Assembly (NCBI GenBank): GCA_030615555.1
Contig: JAUWZB010000016.1
Coordinates: 1 to 11,196, forward strand
Source of the DNA: Dehalococcoidales bacterium
GTDB lineage: Bacteria; Chloroflexota; Dehalococcoidia; E44-bin15
DNA: 11,196 bases
Direction of reading: 5' to 3'
Part shown: positions 1 to 6,897 of the stretch, one piece after another
Numbering within the stretch: position 1 is the stretch's first letter
Layout: each line of letters begins with the position of its first letter
Notes under the pieces: model-generated
What the model saw: only the letters and a program-made list of their open reading frames with translations
Told to the model about the DNA's origin: nothing
The model's database searches: none
Translations under genes and position numbers: made by a program

Positions 1-474
1 CTCCGAATTGGCGAAGATGACCGATTTCTCGCTATCCCCATAAGCAATGAGGGAGGTCTGAATCTTTGGGGTGGCCCAGATAATCTCGTTATACTCATCG
101 AGGAGCTGTTTTTTCTGAGCCAAAGGGACAGTTGTGGGATCATTTCCTATCTGTGGTGCCACCATGTCCACCACCGGCGCCACCGGGGAAAGCTTGCTTT
201 CCTCCTTCCCCACAAGATGCGCCTGCTCCACGGCAAGCGCCACCTTATCCCGCAGTCCGCTCAGCTCATTGAAGCTGACAAAGCCCCACCCTCCCCTTGC
301 CAGGGCGCGCGCATTCCCCCCCAGGCTGGTGCTGCGGCCAATATCCTCCAGCTCCCTCCCCCGGTACTGGATGCGGCTCGCCTCCCTCTCTTCAATGCGA
401 ACCTCAATATAATCGGCATCCTGCCCCTTTAGGGCATAAACAATCTGCTGGCGTATCTCCTCGATCCCTGCCAA
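1..474 (-). CDS. TldD/PmbA-family metalloprotease, N-terminal part (cut by left window edge)
   Basis: The minus strand is open from position 474 to the left edge (158 codons), so the C-terminal two thirds, including the metal site, lie outside the window. The visible protein has the typical start of TldD/PmbA proteins: an N-terminal helix, then DADYIEVRIEER (residues 19-30), a short self-recognition strand ending in RELEDI, then GGNARALARGGWGFVSFN around residues 52-69. Family members work as TldD-TldE/PmbA heterodimers that proteolytically mature or degrade small peptides in the cytoplasm. The start is TTG at 472-474: an in-frame TAG lies two codons upstream, and AGGGG sits 6 nt before the TTG. 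It is divergent from the antiporter gene. I cannot tell TldD from PmbA with this part alone. Family assignment is firm; subfamily is open. Confidence 0.85.
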   Translation of the reverse strand, partial: MAGIEEIRQQIVYALKGQDADYIEVRIEEREASRIQYRGRELEDIGRSTSLGGNARALARGGWGFVSFNELSGLRDKVALAVEQAHLVGKEESKLSPVAPVVDMVAPQIGNDPTTVPLAQKKQLLDEYNEIIWATPKIQTSLIAYGDSEKSVIFANSE

Positions 475-502
475 TAGTAACCCCTATCGTAGTAGTAGAC
501 TC

Positions 503-532
503 AGTTTACAGAGGGAGCAGGTCTATTGTCAA
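503..532 (-). promoter_or_regulatory. Predicted sigma70-type promoter of the tldD-like gene
   Basis: On the minus strand, TTGACA (plus positions 527-532) is followed after 18 nt by TAAACT (503-508). Transcription would start near 496 and give a leader of about 20 nt before the TTG start at 474. The -35 is a perfect consensus; the -10 matches 4 of 6. It overlaps the back of the opposite promoter. Confidence 0.5.
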
Positions 533-535
533 TGA

Positions 536-565
536 TTGGTCTGCCGTTATATCCTGTGCTAGAAT
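536..565 (+). promoter_or_regulatory. Predicted extended -10 promoter of the antiporter operon
   Basis: TTGGTC (536-541), an 18-nt spacer, then TAGAAT (560-565) preceded by TG at 557-558 (extended -10). Transcription would start near 572, about 23 nt before the GTG start. No terminator or other promoter is evident between the genes downstream, so this is the best candidate to drive the run up to argC. Confidence 0.5.
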
Positions 566-594
566 AGCTTAACCCGCTTTCCAGAGGAGAAAGG

Positions 595-2280
595 GTGGAA
601 AATCTCGATCTGATTGTCCTGGTCATCGTTCTAGTTGCTGCCTTCATCGGGGGGATAATTGCCCGTCGTCTCGGGTTGCCGGTCATCCTGGGCTATCTTG
701 TCGGCGGCATCGCCGTTGGTCCCTATGGGTTTGGTTTGGTCGGTGAAGTCGAGCAGATCAGGACCCTGGCGGAAATCGGGGTTGTTCTCCTCCTTTTCAC
801 CCTGGGTCTGGAGTTCTCCCTGAAAACGCTGAGGCAGATGGGAAAGGTTGCCATCGTGGGTGGCGGGGCTCAGATCCTGCTCACCACGGCGCTGGGGTTA
901 GTGGTAGGCATATTGCTTCACTGGCCGCTAGAGGAGGCGCTCTTCTTTGGCTTTTTCATTGCCCTTTCCAGCACCATGATCGTGCTCAAGCTCCTTATGG
1001 AGCGGGGCGAGCTGGACACCGCTCACGGTCGCGTCATGATAGGCATTCTTCTAGTGCAAGACCTGGCGGTGGTGCCGATGATGGTTGTCCTGCCTGCCAT
1101 AGGAGAGCCTGGTTTGGTTGCAGCGCTGGGTATGGCAGCGCTTAAAGCAGTGCTTTTCCTGGGGGCGATGCTTGTTCTCGGGTTGTGGGTGCTGCCCCGG
1201 GTTATGAGGCGGGTGGCCGGGCTGCGCTCCCGGGAGCTTTTCCTGCTGGCAGTGTTTGGCTTGGGCTTGGCGGTAGCCTTTGCCAGCGATTACTTCGGGA
1301 TATCGCTGGCGTTGGGTGCTTTCGTGGCCGGGCTTTTGATAAGCGAGTCTGAGTATGCCCATCAGGCCCTCGCCGAGGTCATTCCCTTGCGCGACATTTT
1401 TGCCACTCTCTTCTTTGTTTCCCTGGGCATGCTCATCGATCCCCGCTTCCTGGTGGATAATGTGGGTGCGGTTAGTGTGGTGGTGATCGCGATCATCGGG
1501 GGCAAGTTCATCATCTGCTCCCTTATCCCTTGGCTCTTTGGCTATAGTGCCAAGACCATGCTCTACGTCGGTGCCGGGATGTTTCAGATCGGGGAGTTCA
1601 GCTTCGTACTAGCCGCTGCTGCCCTGGGCACGGGGGTTATGTCCAAATACCTCTACGACTTGACCTTAACCAGCGCGGTCATTACTATATTACTAACGCC
1701 CTTCGCCTTAGGCGCAGCATCGATGCTCTATAGGAGGCTCAGCCAGGGGGAAAGGTTCGCCAGGGTTTTGGCCGGTCGCACTGATCCCCAGTTCAGCAGG
1801 GGTCTACAGCTTAGTAGCCACGTGGTTATCTGCGGGCATGGTCTCGTGGGGCGGAATCTGGGGATGGTTCTGGAGCGAAGGGGTTTTTCCTATCTGGTGA
1901 TCGATAACGACCCGCGGGTCATCGATGCCCTACACGCTAGGGAGGTGCCTCACATCTATGGAGATGCGAGCAACCCGGAGATACTCTCCCGGGCAGTTCT
2001 GAATAAGGCAAAAGTGTTGGTGATCACTTTCCACGACCCTATAGCTGCAGAGCTGACAGTGAGGAACGCCTTGAGGATCAACCCTAAACTGGATGTAGTG
2101 GCCCGAGTCCACCTCGATAGTGAGGCGGAGACGCTTCGCACCCTTGGCGTTGCCGAGTTGGTGCGCCCTGAGTTTGAAGCTGGGCTGGAGATCGTCCGCC
2201 ACACCTTGCATCGCTATGGCCTAACCGGCCCTGAGATTCAGTATATTATCAACGCCCTCAGGGAAGAGGGGCTGATCTGA
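595..2280 (+). CDS. CPA2/Kef-type monovalent cation:proton antiporter with RCK N domain
   Basis: 561 residues. Residues 1-380 form a polytopic membrane domain of roughly 12 hydrophobic segments (Na+/H+ exchanger fold). The ion-site motif reads LLVQDLAVVP with Q155-D156, the QD form found in KefB/KefC-like K+/H+ antiporters rather than the DD/ND form. Residues about 408-520 are a TrkA-N/RCK domain: VVICGHGLVGRNLG (GxGxxG at 414-419), acidic D437 at the end of strand 2, and GDASN at 456-460, which suggests nucleotide gating. A full TrkA-C domain is missing; the protein ends about 40 residues after the RCK N lobe. Role: probable K+ or Na+ efflux in exchange for H+ across the inner membrane. The GTG start is chosen because AGAGGAG lies 5 nt upstream. 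The stop is immediately followed by the ATG of the next gene. The ion transported cannot be read from sequence. Confidence 0.9.
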   Translation: MENLDLIVLVIVLVAAFIGGIIARRLGLPVILGYLVGGIAVGPYGFGLVGEVEQIRTLAEIGVVLLLFTLGLEFSLKTLRQMGKVAIVGGGAQILLTTALGLVVGILLHWPLEEALFFGFFIALSSTMIVLKLLMERGELDTAHGRVMIGILLVQDLAVVPMMVVLPAIGEPGLVAALGMAALKAVLFLGAMLVLGLWVLPRVMRRVAGLRSRELFLLAVFGLGLAVAFASDYFGISLALGAFVAGLLISESEYAHQALAEVIPLRDIFATLFFVSLGMLIDPRFLVDNVGAVSVVVIAIIGGKFIICSLIPWLFGYSAKTMLYVGAGMFQIGEFSFVLAAAALGTGVMSKYLYDLTLTSAVITILLTPFALGAASMLYRRLSQGERFARVLAGRTDPQFSRGLQLSSHVVICGHGLVGRNLGMVLERRGFSYLVIDNDPRVIDALHAREVPHIYGDASNPEILSRAVLNKAKVLVITFHDPIAAELTVRNALRINPKLDVVARVHLDSEAETLRTLGVAELVRPEFEAGLEIVRHTLHRYGLTGPEIQYIINALREEGLI

Positions 2281-2910
2281 ATGGAGCAGGAGGCTCATTT
2301 GGCTCGCATTATCTTGGTCAGGCATGGGCAGACTGAGTGGAACAGGGAGGAGAGGTTTAGGGGGTGGGTAGACATCGATTTGGATGAGACGGGGCTAAGG
2401 CAGGCGGAGGTGGCGGCGCTGCGGATCGCCCGATGGGAGGTGGCAGCTATTTACTCCAGCCCCCTGAGACGAGCGATGGCCACCGCCCAGATTATCGCCA
2501 ACCGCCTCAGCCTCCCGGTAGTGCCGCTTGAGGGGATTAGTGACATGAACTTCGGAATCTGGCAGGGGCTTTCCATCGGGGAGGTAAAGGGAAAATACCC
2601 CGAGCTCTTCGACCTCTGGTATGATAGCCCTCAGAGGCTTGACATTCCCGAGGGGGAGAGCCTGGAGGATGTCCGGAAGAGGGTGGTTGCTACCATCGAT
2701 GACCTGGCGGCGAGGCACGGAAGTGCGACGGTTGCCCTGGTGACTCACCGGGTGGTCTGCAAGGTGCTCCTTTGCCATCTTCTGGGCCTGGACAATTCCC
2801 ATTTCTGGCAGATAGCGCAGGATGCTACGGCGATCAACCTTTTTGAAATAACAGAGGGAAAGGCGACCGTTACCTTGCTCAATGACACCTGCCACCTGAG
2901 GACGCTATGA
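2281..2910 (+). CDS. Histidine phosphatase family protein (phosphoglycerate mutase / alpha-ribazole phosphatase-like)
   Basis: 209 residues, usual length for the branch-2-free, cofactor-independent histidine phosphatases (GpmB/CobC/PhoE type). The phosphoacceptor motif is LVRHGQTEWN with R14, H15 and G16; a second basic patch SSPLRRA (R63) and H156 in LVTHRVV complete the phosphate pocket. Most relatives have His-Gly at the last site; here it is His-Arg. The region around E84-D88 (EGISDMNFGIWQG) holds the likely proton donor. Substrate cannot be decided: a sugar phosphate, phosphoglycerate or alpha-ribazole phosphate are all possible, and no cobalamin genes are next to it. The ATG directly abuts the antiporter stop, with AGAGGGG 9 nt upstream inside that gene, so translation is likely coupled. 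It overlaps the next gene by ATGA. Confidence 0.88.
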   Translation: MEQEAHLARIILVRHGQTEWNREERFRGWVDIDLDETGLRQAEVAALRIARWEVAAIYSSPLRRAMATAQIIANRLSLPVVPLEGISDMNFGIWQGLSIGEVKGKYPELFDLWYDSPQRLDIPEGESLEDVRKRVVATIDDLAARHGSATVALVTHRVVCKVLLCHLLGLDNSHFWQIAQDATAINLFEITEGKATVTLLNDTCHLRTL

Positions 2911-3557
2911 GCATCGATGAGATTATCCACCTTCTGGGGCAGGAGTATGGCCTCCCCCAGTGGCGACGGCGACGCGACCCGCTCTCTGAGCTGATCGGGG
3001 CAATCCTTTCCCAGAATACCTCGGATACGAACTCACGGCGGGCCTTTGAAAGGCTCGCTTCAACCTTCGGTACCTGGGATAGGGTGGGCGAGGCTAGCAT
3101 CGGTGAGGTCGCTGAGGCTATCGCATGCGGGGGGCTGAGCCGGATTAAAGCACCTCGGATCAAGGCGATCCTGGAGGGGATTCTGAATGATCATGGCTCC
3201 CTGGACCTGGGATTCCTTGGCGAGCTCCCGATCCCTGAGGCCAGGGCATGGCTTCAGGCGCTGCCCGGGGTGGGACCGAAAACGGCGAGCTGTGTGCTCT
3301 TATTCTCTCTGGGAAGGCCGGTGCTCCCGGTGGACACCCATGTCTATCGGGTCTCCCGACGCCTGGGTCTCATCGACTCCGGGGTATCGCCCGCGCGGGC
3401 ACACCAGCTACTGGAGGAGCTCGTGCCCGCTGAGGCGATCTATCAATTTCATCTCAACATGCTGGCGCATGGCAGAGGGGTATGTCGGGCGCAGCGTCCC
3501 CTATGCCATGAGTGCGTGCTTCGGGAAGGGTGTGTCCATGGAAAGGGAGCGATTTGA
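2907..3557 (+). CDS. nth: Endonuclease III-like base excision repair glycosylase/AP lyase
   Basis: 216 residues, the usual length. The helix-hairpin-helix is LPGVGPKTA (119-127) with catalytic lysine K125, followed by the VDTHVYRVSRRLG segment with catalytic aspartate D143: the bifunctional HhH-GPD signature. The C-terminus has a complete [4Fe-4S] loop, C193-x6-C200-x2-C203-x5-C209. It should remove oxidised pyrimidines from DNA and nick the abasic site. The N-terminal LSQNTSDTNS replaces the common LSQQTTD, typical of the Nth relatives outside Proteobacteria. The start overlaps the previous stop (ATGA, 2907-2910), and its 3' end overlaps the next gene by 20 nt. It may be a less specialised paralogue of E. 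coli Nth, but all catalytic and cluster residues are present. Confidence 0.92.
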   Translation: MSIDEIIHLLGQEYGLPQWRRRRDPLSELIGAILSQNTSDTNSRRAFERLASTFGTWDRVGEASIGEVAEAIACGGLSRIKAPRIKAILEGILNDHGSLDLGFLGELPIPEARAWLQALPGVGPKTASCVLLFSLGRPVLPVDTHVYRVSRRLGLIDSGVSPARAHQLLEELVPAEAIYQFHLNMLAHGRGVCRAQRPLCHECVLREGCVHGKGAI

Positions 3558-3921
3558 ACGATTGGTAACTGAGGCGATTGAAGGCTTGCCGCAGGAGTTC
3601 AGGGAGAGACTGGAGAACATCGCCGTGGTAGTCCAGGATTGGCCGACCCGTGCTCAGTTGGCTAGCGTGGGACTCAGGCGTCGGGGGGAGCTTTTGGGCC
3701 TTTATGAAGGTATACCCCTGACCAGAGAGGGCGAAAGGCATGCGATGGCGGTGCCGGATAAGATAACCATTTTCCAGAAGCCCATCGAAATGATGTATCG
3801 CTCCGATAGGGGAATAGTGCGCGGGATTGCGGAGACGGTGCACCACGAAATAGCGCATCACTTCGGGATCAACGATGCGAGGCTAAGCGAGATAGCCCGG
3901 CGAAAGAGAAAGGAAGTTTAA
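3538..3921 (+). CDS. Zincin-like mini metallopeptidase (HExxHxxGxxD)
   Basis: 127 residues from the ATG at 3538. The C-terminal HHEIAHHFGIND gives H103-E104-x2-H107-x2-G110-x2-D113, the extended zinc signature of the small possible metallopeptidases of the Zincin_1/DUF1025 family. Length and the LGLYEGIPLT segment (about 53-62) also fit that family. Its biological substrate is unknown. An in-frame longer reading from 3187 exists, but it lies inside nth in another frame and has no family similarity, so I reject it. The chosen ATG has GGGAAGGG about 7 nt upstream, inside the end of nth; the 20-nt overlap suggests coupled translation. It is soluble, with no signal peptide and a strongly basic C-terminus (RRKRKEV). 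Confidence 0.82.
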   Translation: MERERFERLVTEAIEGLPQEFRERLENIAVVVQDWPTRAQLASVGLRRRGELLGLYEGIPLTREGERHAMAVPDKITIFQKPIEMMYRSDRGIVRGIAETVHHEIAHHFGINDARLSEIARRKRKEV

Positions 3922-3924
3922 TTT

Positions 3925-5214
3925 ATGAAAGAGGTAGTCATTGTCAGCGGAGTTAGGACAGCTATCGGGGCCTTCGGCGGCTCGCTCAGGGATGTGCCTG
4001 TTGTCCAGCTAGGCAGCATTGTGATCAGGGAGGCAATGCGCCGCGCCGGACTGAGGCCGAAGGTCAGCGATGAGAAATTGAGTTATGCACCTGATGCTCT
4101 TCGCGAGGAAAGGTTTATAGAGCTCGAAAAGAAGCACTACGATTGGGACGATTCCCTCCAGCCGGTCCAGGTTGATGGGGTGATGATGGGACAGGTAATC
4201 CTGGCTGGGCAAAGACAGAACCCCGGCCGTCTGACAACGATATATGCCGGTCTCCCCAAAGAGACCAATGCTTTTACGGTAAACAAGCTCTGCGCCTCGG
4301 GGATGAAAACGATAACCCTGGGGGTAGAGTCAATAATGCTGGGCGAATCGGACGTTGTGGTTGCCGGGGGAATGGAGAGCATGAGCGGTGTGCCCTATGC
4401 CCTGCCCAAAGCTCGCTGGGGATACCGGATGGATCTTGGCGCGAAGGCAGAGATGCTTGACCTGCTGCTCTGGGATGGGCTGTTGGAAACGTTCTATGAG
4501 TATCATATGGGGTATACCGCAGAGAACATCGCCGAGAAATACGGCATCACCCGGCAGGAGCAGGATGAGGTTGGCCTGATGAGCCATCAGCGGGCTCTGG
4601 CGGCGATAAAAGATGGCATCTTTAAGCAAGAGATCGTCCCTGTTCCGGTTCCGCAAAGAAAAGGGGACCCTATCATGTTTGAAACCGATGAGCGCCCAAT
4701 GGATACCAGCCTGGAGAAAATGGCCAAGCTTCCCACGGCGTTCAAGGATGATGGAACGGTCACCGCGGGCAATTCATCGGGGGTGAATGATGCCGCGGCC
4801 GCCGTGGTGCTTATGTCGGGAGAAAAGGCCGATGAGCTGGGTATTGAGCCATTTGCAACCATTAAGGCATATGCTTCAGGTGCGGTAGACCCTGCGTATA
4901 TGGGGCTGGGCCCCATCCCGGCGGTAAGGAAAGTGCTGAAGAAAACGGGGCTTACCGTTGATGATTTCGATAACATCGAACTTAATGAAGCCTTTGCTGC
5001 TCAGGCGATCGCCTGTATGAGAGAACTCAACTTAAGCTGGGATAACACTAATATTCACGGAAGCGGCATCTCCCTGGGACACCCTATCGGTTGCACCGGA
5101 ACCAGGATTGTGGTAACACTTATGCATGAAATGAAGAGGCGAAACCTACACCGTGGATTGGCAACACTGTGTGTTGGTGGTGGGCAAGGGATGGCGATAG
5201 TGCTGGAAAGGTGA
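3925..5214 (+). CDS. Thiolase family acetyl-CoA acetyltransferase / acyltransferase with an N-terminal insertion
   Basis: 429 residues, about 35-40 longer than classical thiolases (about 393). Catalytic residues are all present: nucleophile C123 in NKLCASGMKT, NEAFA (354-358), H386 in GHPIGCTG, and C416 in LCVGGGQG. The extra length lies mostly between residues 45 and 80, a charged stretch (DEKLSY...EKKHYDWDD) inserted between the first helix and the strand VDGVMMGQV. The enzyme should condense two acetyl-CoA to acetoacetyl-CoA or do the reverse cleavage of 3-ketoacyl-CoA in the cytoplasm. It starts 3 nt after the metallopeptidase stop, with AAGGAAG about 10 nt upstream, and lies 6 nt before argC. 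Biosynthetic versus degradative direction cannot be decided; no other beta-oxidation gene is in view. Confidence 0.93.
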   Translation: MKEVVIVSGVRTAIGAFGGSLRDVPVVQLGSIVIREAMRRAGLRPKVSDEKLSYAPDALREERFIELEKKHYDWDDSLQPVQVDGVMMGQVILAGQRQNPGRLTTIYAGLPKETNAFTVNKLCASGMKTITLGVESIMLGESDVVVAGGMESMSGVPYALPKARWGYRMDLGAKAEMLDLLLWDGLLETFYEYHMGYTAENIAEKYGITRQEQDEVGLMSHQRALAAIKDGIFKQEIVPVPVPQRKGDPIMFETDERPMDTSLEKMAKLPTAFKDDGTVTAGNSSGVNDAAAAVVLMSGEKADELGIEPFATIKAYASGAVDPAYMGLGPIPAVRKVLKKTGLTVDDFDNIELNEAFAAQAIACMRELNLSWDNTNIHGSGISLGHPIGCTGTRIVVTLMHEMKRRNLHRGLATLCVGGGQGMAIVLER

Positions 5215-5220
5215 AATGCG

Positions 5221-6252
5221 ATGGTGAAAGTAGGCATTATCAATGTCACAGGCTATGTTGGCATGGAGCTTGCCAGGCTCCTTTATCGCCATCCCCAGGT
5301 TGAGCTTGCCTCAATTACGGGGAGAAGCGCCGTAGGGCAAAGGCTGGGCGAGGTCTTGCCCCACCTTGCAGACATCGATCTGGTAATCGAGCCTGAGCTG
5401 GGGGAGGTGACGCTGGTCTTCTCAGCCCTCCCTCACAAGACGAGCGCTGAAGCCGTCGCAGCGGCGCTGGAGCGGGGCATTAAGGTGGTCGATATCAGCG
5501 CCGACTTCAGGCTTGGGGATACCAAAGACTACGAAAAGTGGTATGACTTTGCCCATCCCGCACCACAGCTTCTCGGCGAGGCGGTTTATGGCTTGGTGGA
5601 GCTAAATCGTCACCAGATCGCCGCAAGCCGCCTGGTGGCCAATCCCGGCTGCTACCCCACCGGCGCCCTCCTCGCCCTGGCCCCGGTGGTTAAAGAGGGG
5701 CTGATCGACCCGGACATCATCATCGATGCCAAGTCCGGGGTCTCTGGAGCGGGGAGAACACTGACCCTGGGGACCCATTTCCCGGAGGCAAACGAGAATG
5801 TCTCTGCCTATGCCCTTGAGGGGCACCGCCATCTGCCTGAGATCACCCAGGAGCTTAGCAGATTAAACCCGGCGCTCCCCCTCGCGGTAACCTTCGTGCC
5901 CCATCTCGTGCCGATGAGCCGGGGCATCCTCACCACCTGCTATGCCAGGATTAAAGAGGGACGGGAGGGGATGGGGGAGTTCGAAAAGGGGGTGAGGGAG
6001 CTCTACAGGGGGTTTTACCGGGGCGAGCCCTTTATCAGGGTCGTTGACGCACCGCCCCAGACCAAGCAAACCCTGGGCACAAACGTCTGCCTTATCTACC
6101 CCACCATTGATCCGAGGACGGGGCGGCTCATTGTCATTAGCTGCATCGATAACCTGGTAAAAGGGGGCGCAGGTCAGGCGGTGCAGAGCATGAACCTCAT
6201 GCTTGGCTTTCCCGAAGGGATGGCGTTGGAGGGGACTGCGGTTTACCCATAG
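5221..6252 (+). CDS. argC: N-acetyl-gamma-glutamyl-phosphate reductase
   Basis: 343 residues, normal length. It catalyses the NADPH-dependent reduction of N-acetyl-glutamyl phosphate to the semialdehyde, third step of arginine synthesis. The Rossmann start VGIINVTGYVGMELARLL carries the family's GYxGxEL signature, although the usual Gly-Ala-Ser before it is Asn-Val-Thr. The catalytic cysteine is C144 in ANPGCYPTGALLAL. Further family markers are SGVSGAGR (173-180), HRHLPEI (202-208, catalytic His region), FVPHLVPMSRGI, and GTNVCLIYP near residue 290. The ATG lies 6 nt after the thiolase stop with AAAGGTG as a weak Shine-Dalgarno sequence. It is the last protein gene of the run; no other arg gene follows in the window. 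No clear factor-independent terminator follows it. Confidence 0.95.
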   Translation: MVKVGIINVTGYVGMELARLLYRHPQVELASITGRSAVGQRLGEVLPHLADIDLVIEPELGEVTLVFSALPHKTSAEAVAAALERGIKVVDISADFRLGDTKDYEKWYDFAHPAPQLLGEAVYGLVELNRHQIAASRLVANPGCYPTGALLALAPVVKEGLIDPDIIIDAKSGVSGAGRTLTLGTHFPEANENVSAYALEGHRHLPEITQELSRLNPALPLAVTFVPHLVPMSRGILTTCYARIKEGREGMGEFEKGVRELYRGFYRGEPFIRVVDAPPQTKQTLGTNVCLIYPTIDPRTGRLIVISCIDNLVKGGAGQAVQSMNLMLGFPEGMALEGTAVYP

Positions 6253-6269
6253 GCAATCTATCCCCGCTA

Positions 6270-6278
6270 TGCTAAAAT
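6270..6278 (+). promoter_or_regulatory. Predicted extended -10 promoter of tRNA-Glu
   Basis: TGCTAAAAT: a TG dinucleotide one base before the -10 TAAAAT (6273-6278), ending 15 nt before the tRNA 5' end. The -35 position is weak (TAGGCA at 6250-6255, 17-nt spacer). The element almost copies the antiporter promoter (TGCTAGAAT at 557-565). Confidence 0.4.
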
Positions 6279-6293
6279 ATAGAGGTTGAAAAA

Positions 6294-6369
6294 GCCCCCA
6301 TCGTCTAGTGGTCTAGGACGTCAGCCTTTCAAGCTGGAAACAGCGATTCGAATTCGCTTGGGGGCACCA
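6294..6369 (+). tRNA. tRNA-Glu (anticodon UUC), CCA encoded
   Basis: 76 nt including the encoded CCA (6367-6369). The acceptor stem GCCCCCA pairs perfectly with TGGGGGC, followed by discriminator A6366. The anticodon arm is TCAGC-CTTTCAA-GCTGG (one T-G pair at the top), giving anticodon TTC at positions 34-36, which reads GAA/GAG. The T arm is AGCGA-TTCGAAT-TCGCT with the conserved TTCGAAT loop; the variable loop is 4 nt. The D arm has AGTGGT and AGGAC as in bacterial tRNA-Glu. The gene stands alone after argC and marks the border to the accessory segment on its 3' side. Confidence 0.96.
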
Positions 6370-6438
6370 AAAGCTATATTGTGTGGACTATTTCCCAGCT
6401 TTGGGTGCTAGTTTTGCTTAACTCTTGGCACCGCAAAG

Positions 6439-6465
6439 AGCCCAGCCAAGCGGATTTGGAGAGGG
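6439..6465 (+). repeat. 27-nt direct repeat, copy 1 (leader of the 114-residue ORF)
   Basis: Exactly identical over 27 nt to 6865-6891; it starts AGCCCAGCCAAGCGG and ends GGAGAGGG. The purine-rich 3' end supplies the Shine-Dalgarno sequence for the GTG start at 6473. CCAA and TTGG inside the unit can pair around a 6-nt loop, which is weak. Sequences on either side of the two copies do not align. Confidence 0.9.
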
Positions 6466-6472
6466 AGCAAAG

Positions 6473-6817
6473 GTGCAACTGAAAAAGACATACAAGGACA
6501 TTAACCCCGAGTTGCTTTATGACGAGGTGCGAGACTTTGTCCTAAAGCAGGGCGCAACATTGGGGGAAGCAAAGTTACAGACATACTCACTTCCAGGCGG
6601 TTCATCGCATATTTGCCGGGGGACTCTAGTATTCAAAATGCGAGGGCAAGGGGGTAAAGCAGAAAAGGAGTGCATTACGATACATATCGTAGGGTCAGCC
6701 GTAGGTGAAACAAAAATGATCCTTGACATAGAGGAAGAGCTCTTTCCTCCAGCCAATGTCTCGGCGTTGGAGGAGGACTTAGATTTTATTTTTGGTTCTT
6801 ACGAGGTTAGGCAATAA
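6473..6817 (+). CDS. Hypothetical protein, 114 residues
   Basis: I do not recognise a named family. The start is GTG 6473, because GAGGGAG ends 5 nt upstream; a longer reading from TTG 6425 would translate the repeat leader and is less likely. The protein begins MQLKKTYKDINPELLYDEVRD and has a predicted amphipathic helix (residues 9-22), several alternating strands (about 35-80, including GTLVFKM and ECITIHIVG), and an acidic C-terminal helix (ALEEDLDFIFG). The order helix-strands-helix and lack of signal or membrane segment suggest a small soluble alpha/beta protein. A single cysteine lies in SSHICRGTL and one in KECITI. It follows tRNA-Glu on the same strand and shares its 27-nt leader with the next small ORF. 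Confidence 0.75.
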   Translation: MQLKKTYKDINPELLYDEVRDFVLKQGATLGEAKLQTYSLPGGSSHICRGTLVFKMRGQGGKAEKECITIHIVGSAVGETKMILDIEEELFPPANVSALEEDLDFIFGSYEVRQ

Positions 6818-6838
6818 GTAACCTGTAGGAGTGTTTTT

Positions 6839-6860
6839 GACAAGTTGAGTTTAGCTTGTC
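6839..6860 (+). other. Hairpin ahead of the second leader repeat
   Basis: GACAAGTT and AGCTTGTC-type arms (6839-6846 and 6853-6860) form an 8-bp stem with one G-T pair and a 6-nt loop GAGTTT. No T-run follows directly, so it is not a classical terminator. It ends 4 nt before the 27-nt repeat and could be part of the 5' UTR of the 41-residue ORF. Confidence 0.4.
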
Positions 6861-6864
6861 CGTC

Positions 6865-6891
6865 AGCCCAGCCAAGCGGATTTGGAGAGGG
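6865..6891 (+). repeat. 27-nt direct repeat, copy 2 (leader of the 41-residue basic ORF)
   Basis: Second exact copy of 6439-6465, starting 426 bp downstream. Its GGAGAGGG end lies 6 nt before the ATG at 6898, again acting as Shine-Dalgarno sequence. Two unlike proteins sharing an identical leader is unusual. Confidence 0.9.
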
Positions 6892-6897
6892 CATGTT

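Noticed and set aside
134..572. Plus-strand ORFs of 71-92 residues in the first 570 bases
   Set aside because: They lie opposite the tldD-like gene, overlap each other in different frames, and have low-complexity compositions. The minus-strand frame has clear family motifs and a good start.
3187..3537. N-terminal extension of the metallopeptidase reading frame
   Set aside because: It runs inside nth in another frame without family similarity; the ATG at 3538 with its ribosome binding site gives the normal family length.
6343..6369. tRNA-Glu 3' end as an attachment site with a downstream copy
   Set aside because: I found no second copy of the tRNA 3' end in the window and no integrase gene.
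6837..6842. TTGACA before the second 27-nt repeat as a promoter
   Set aside because: No acceptable -10 lies 16-19 nt downstream, and the bases form part of a hairpin.
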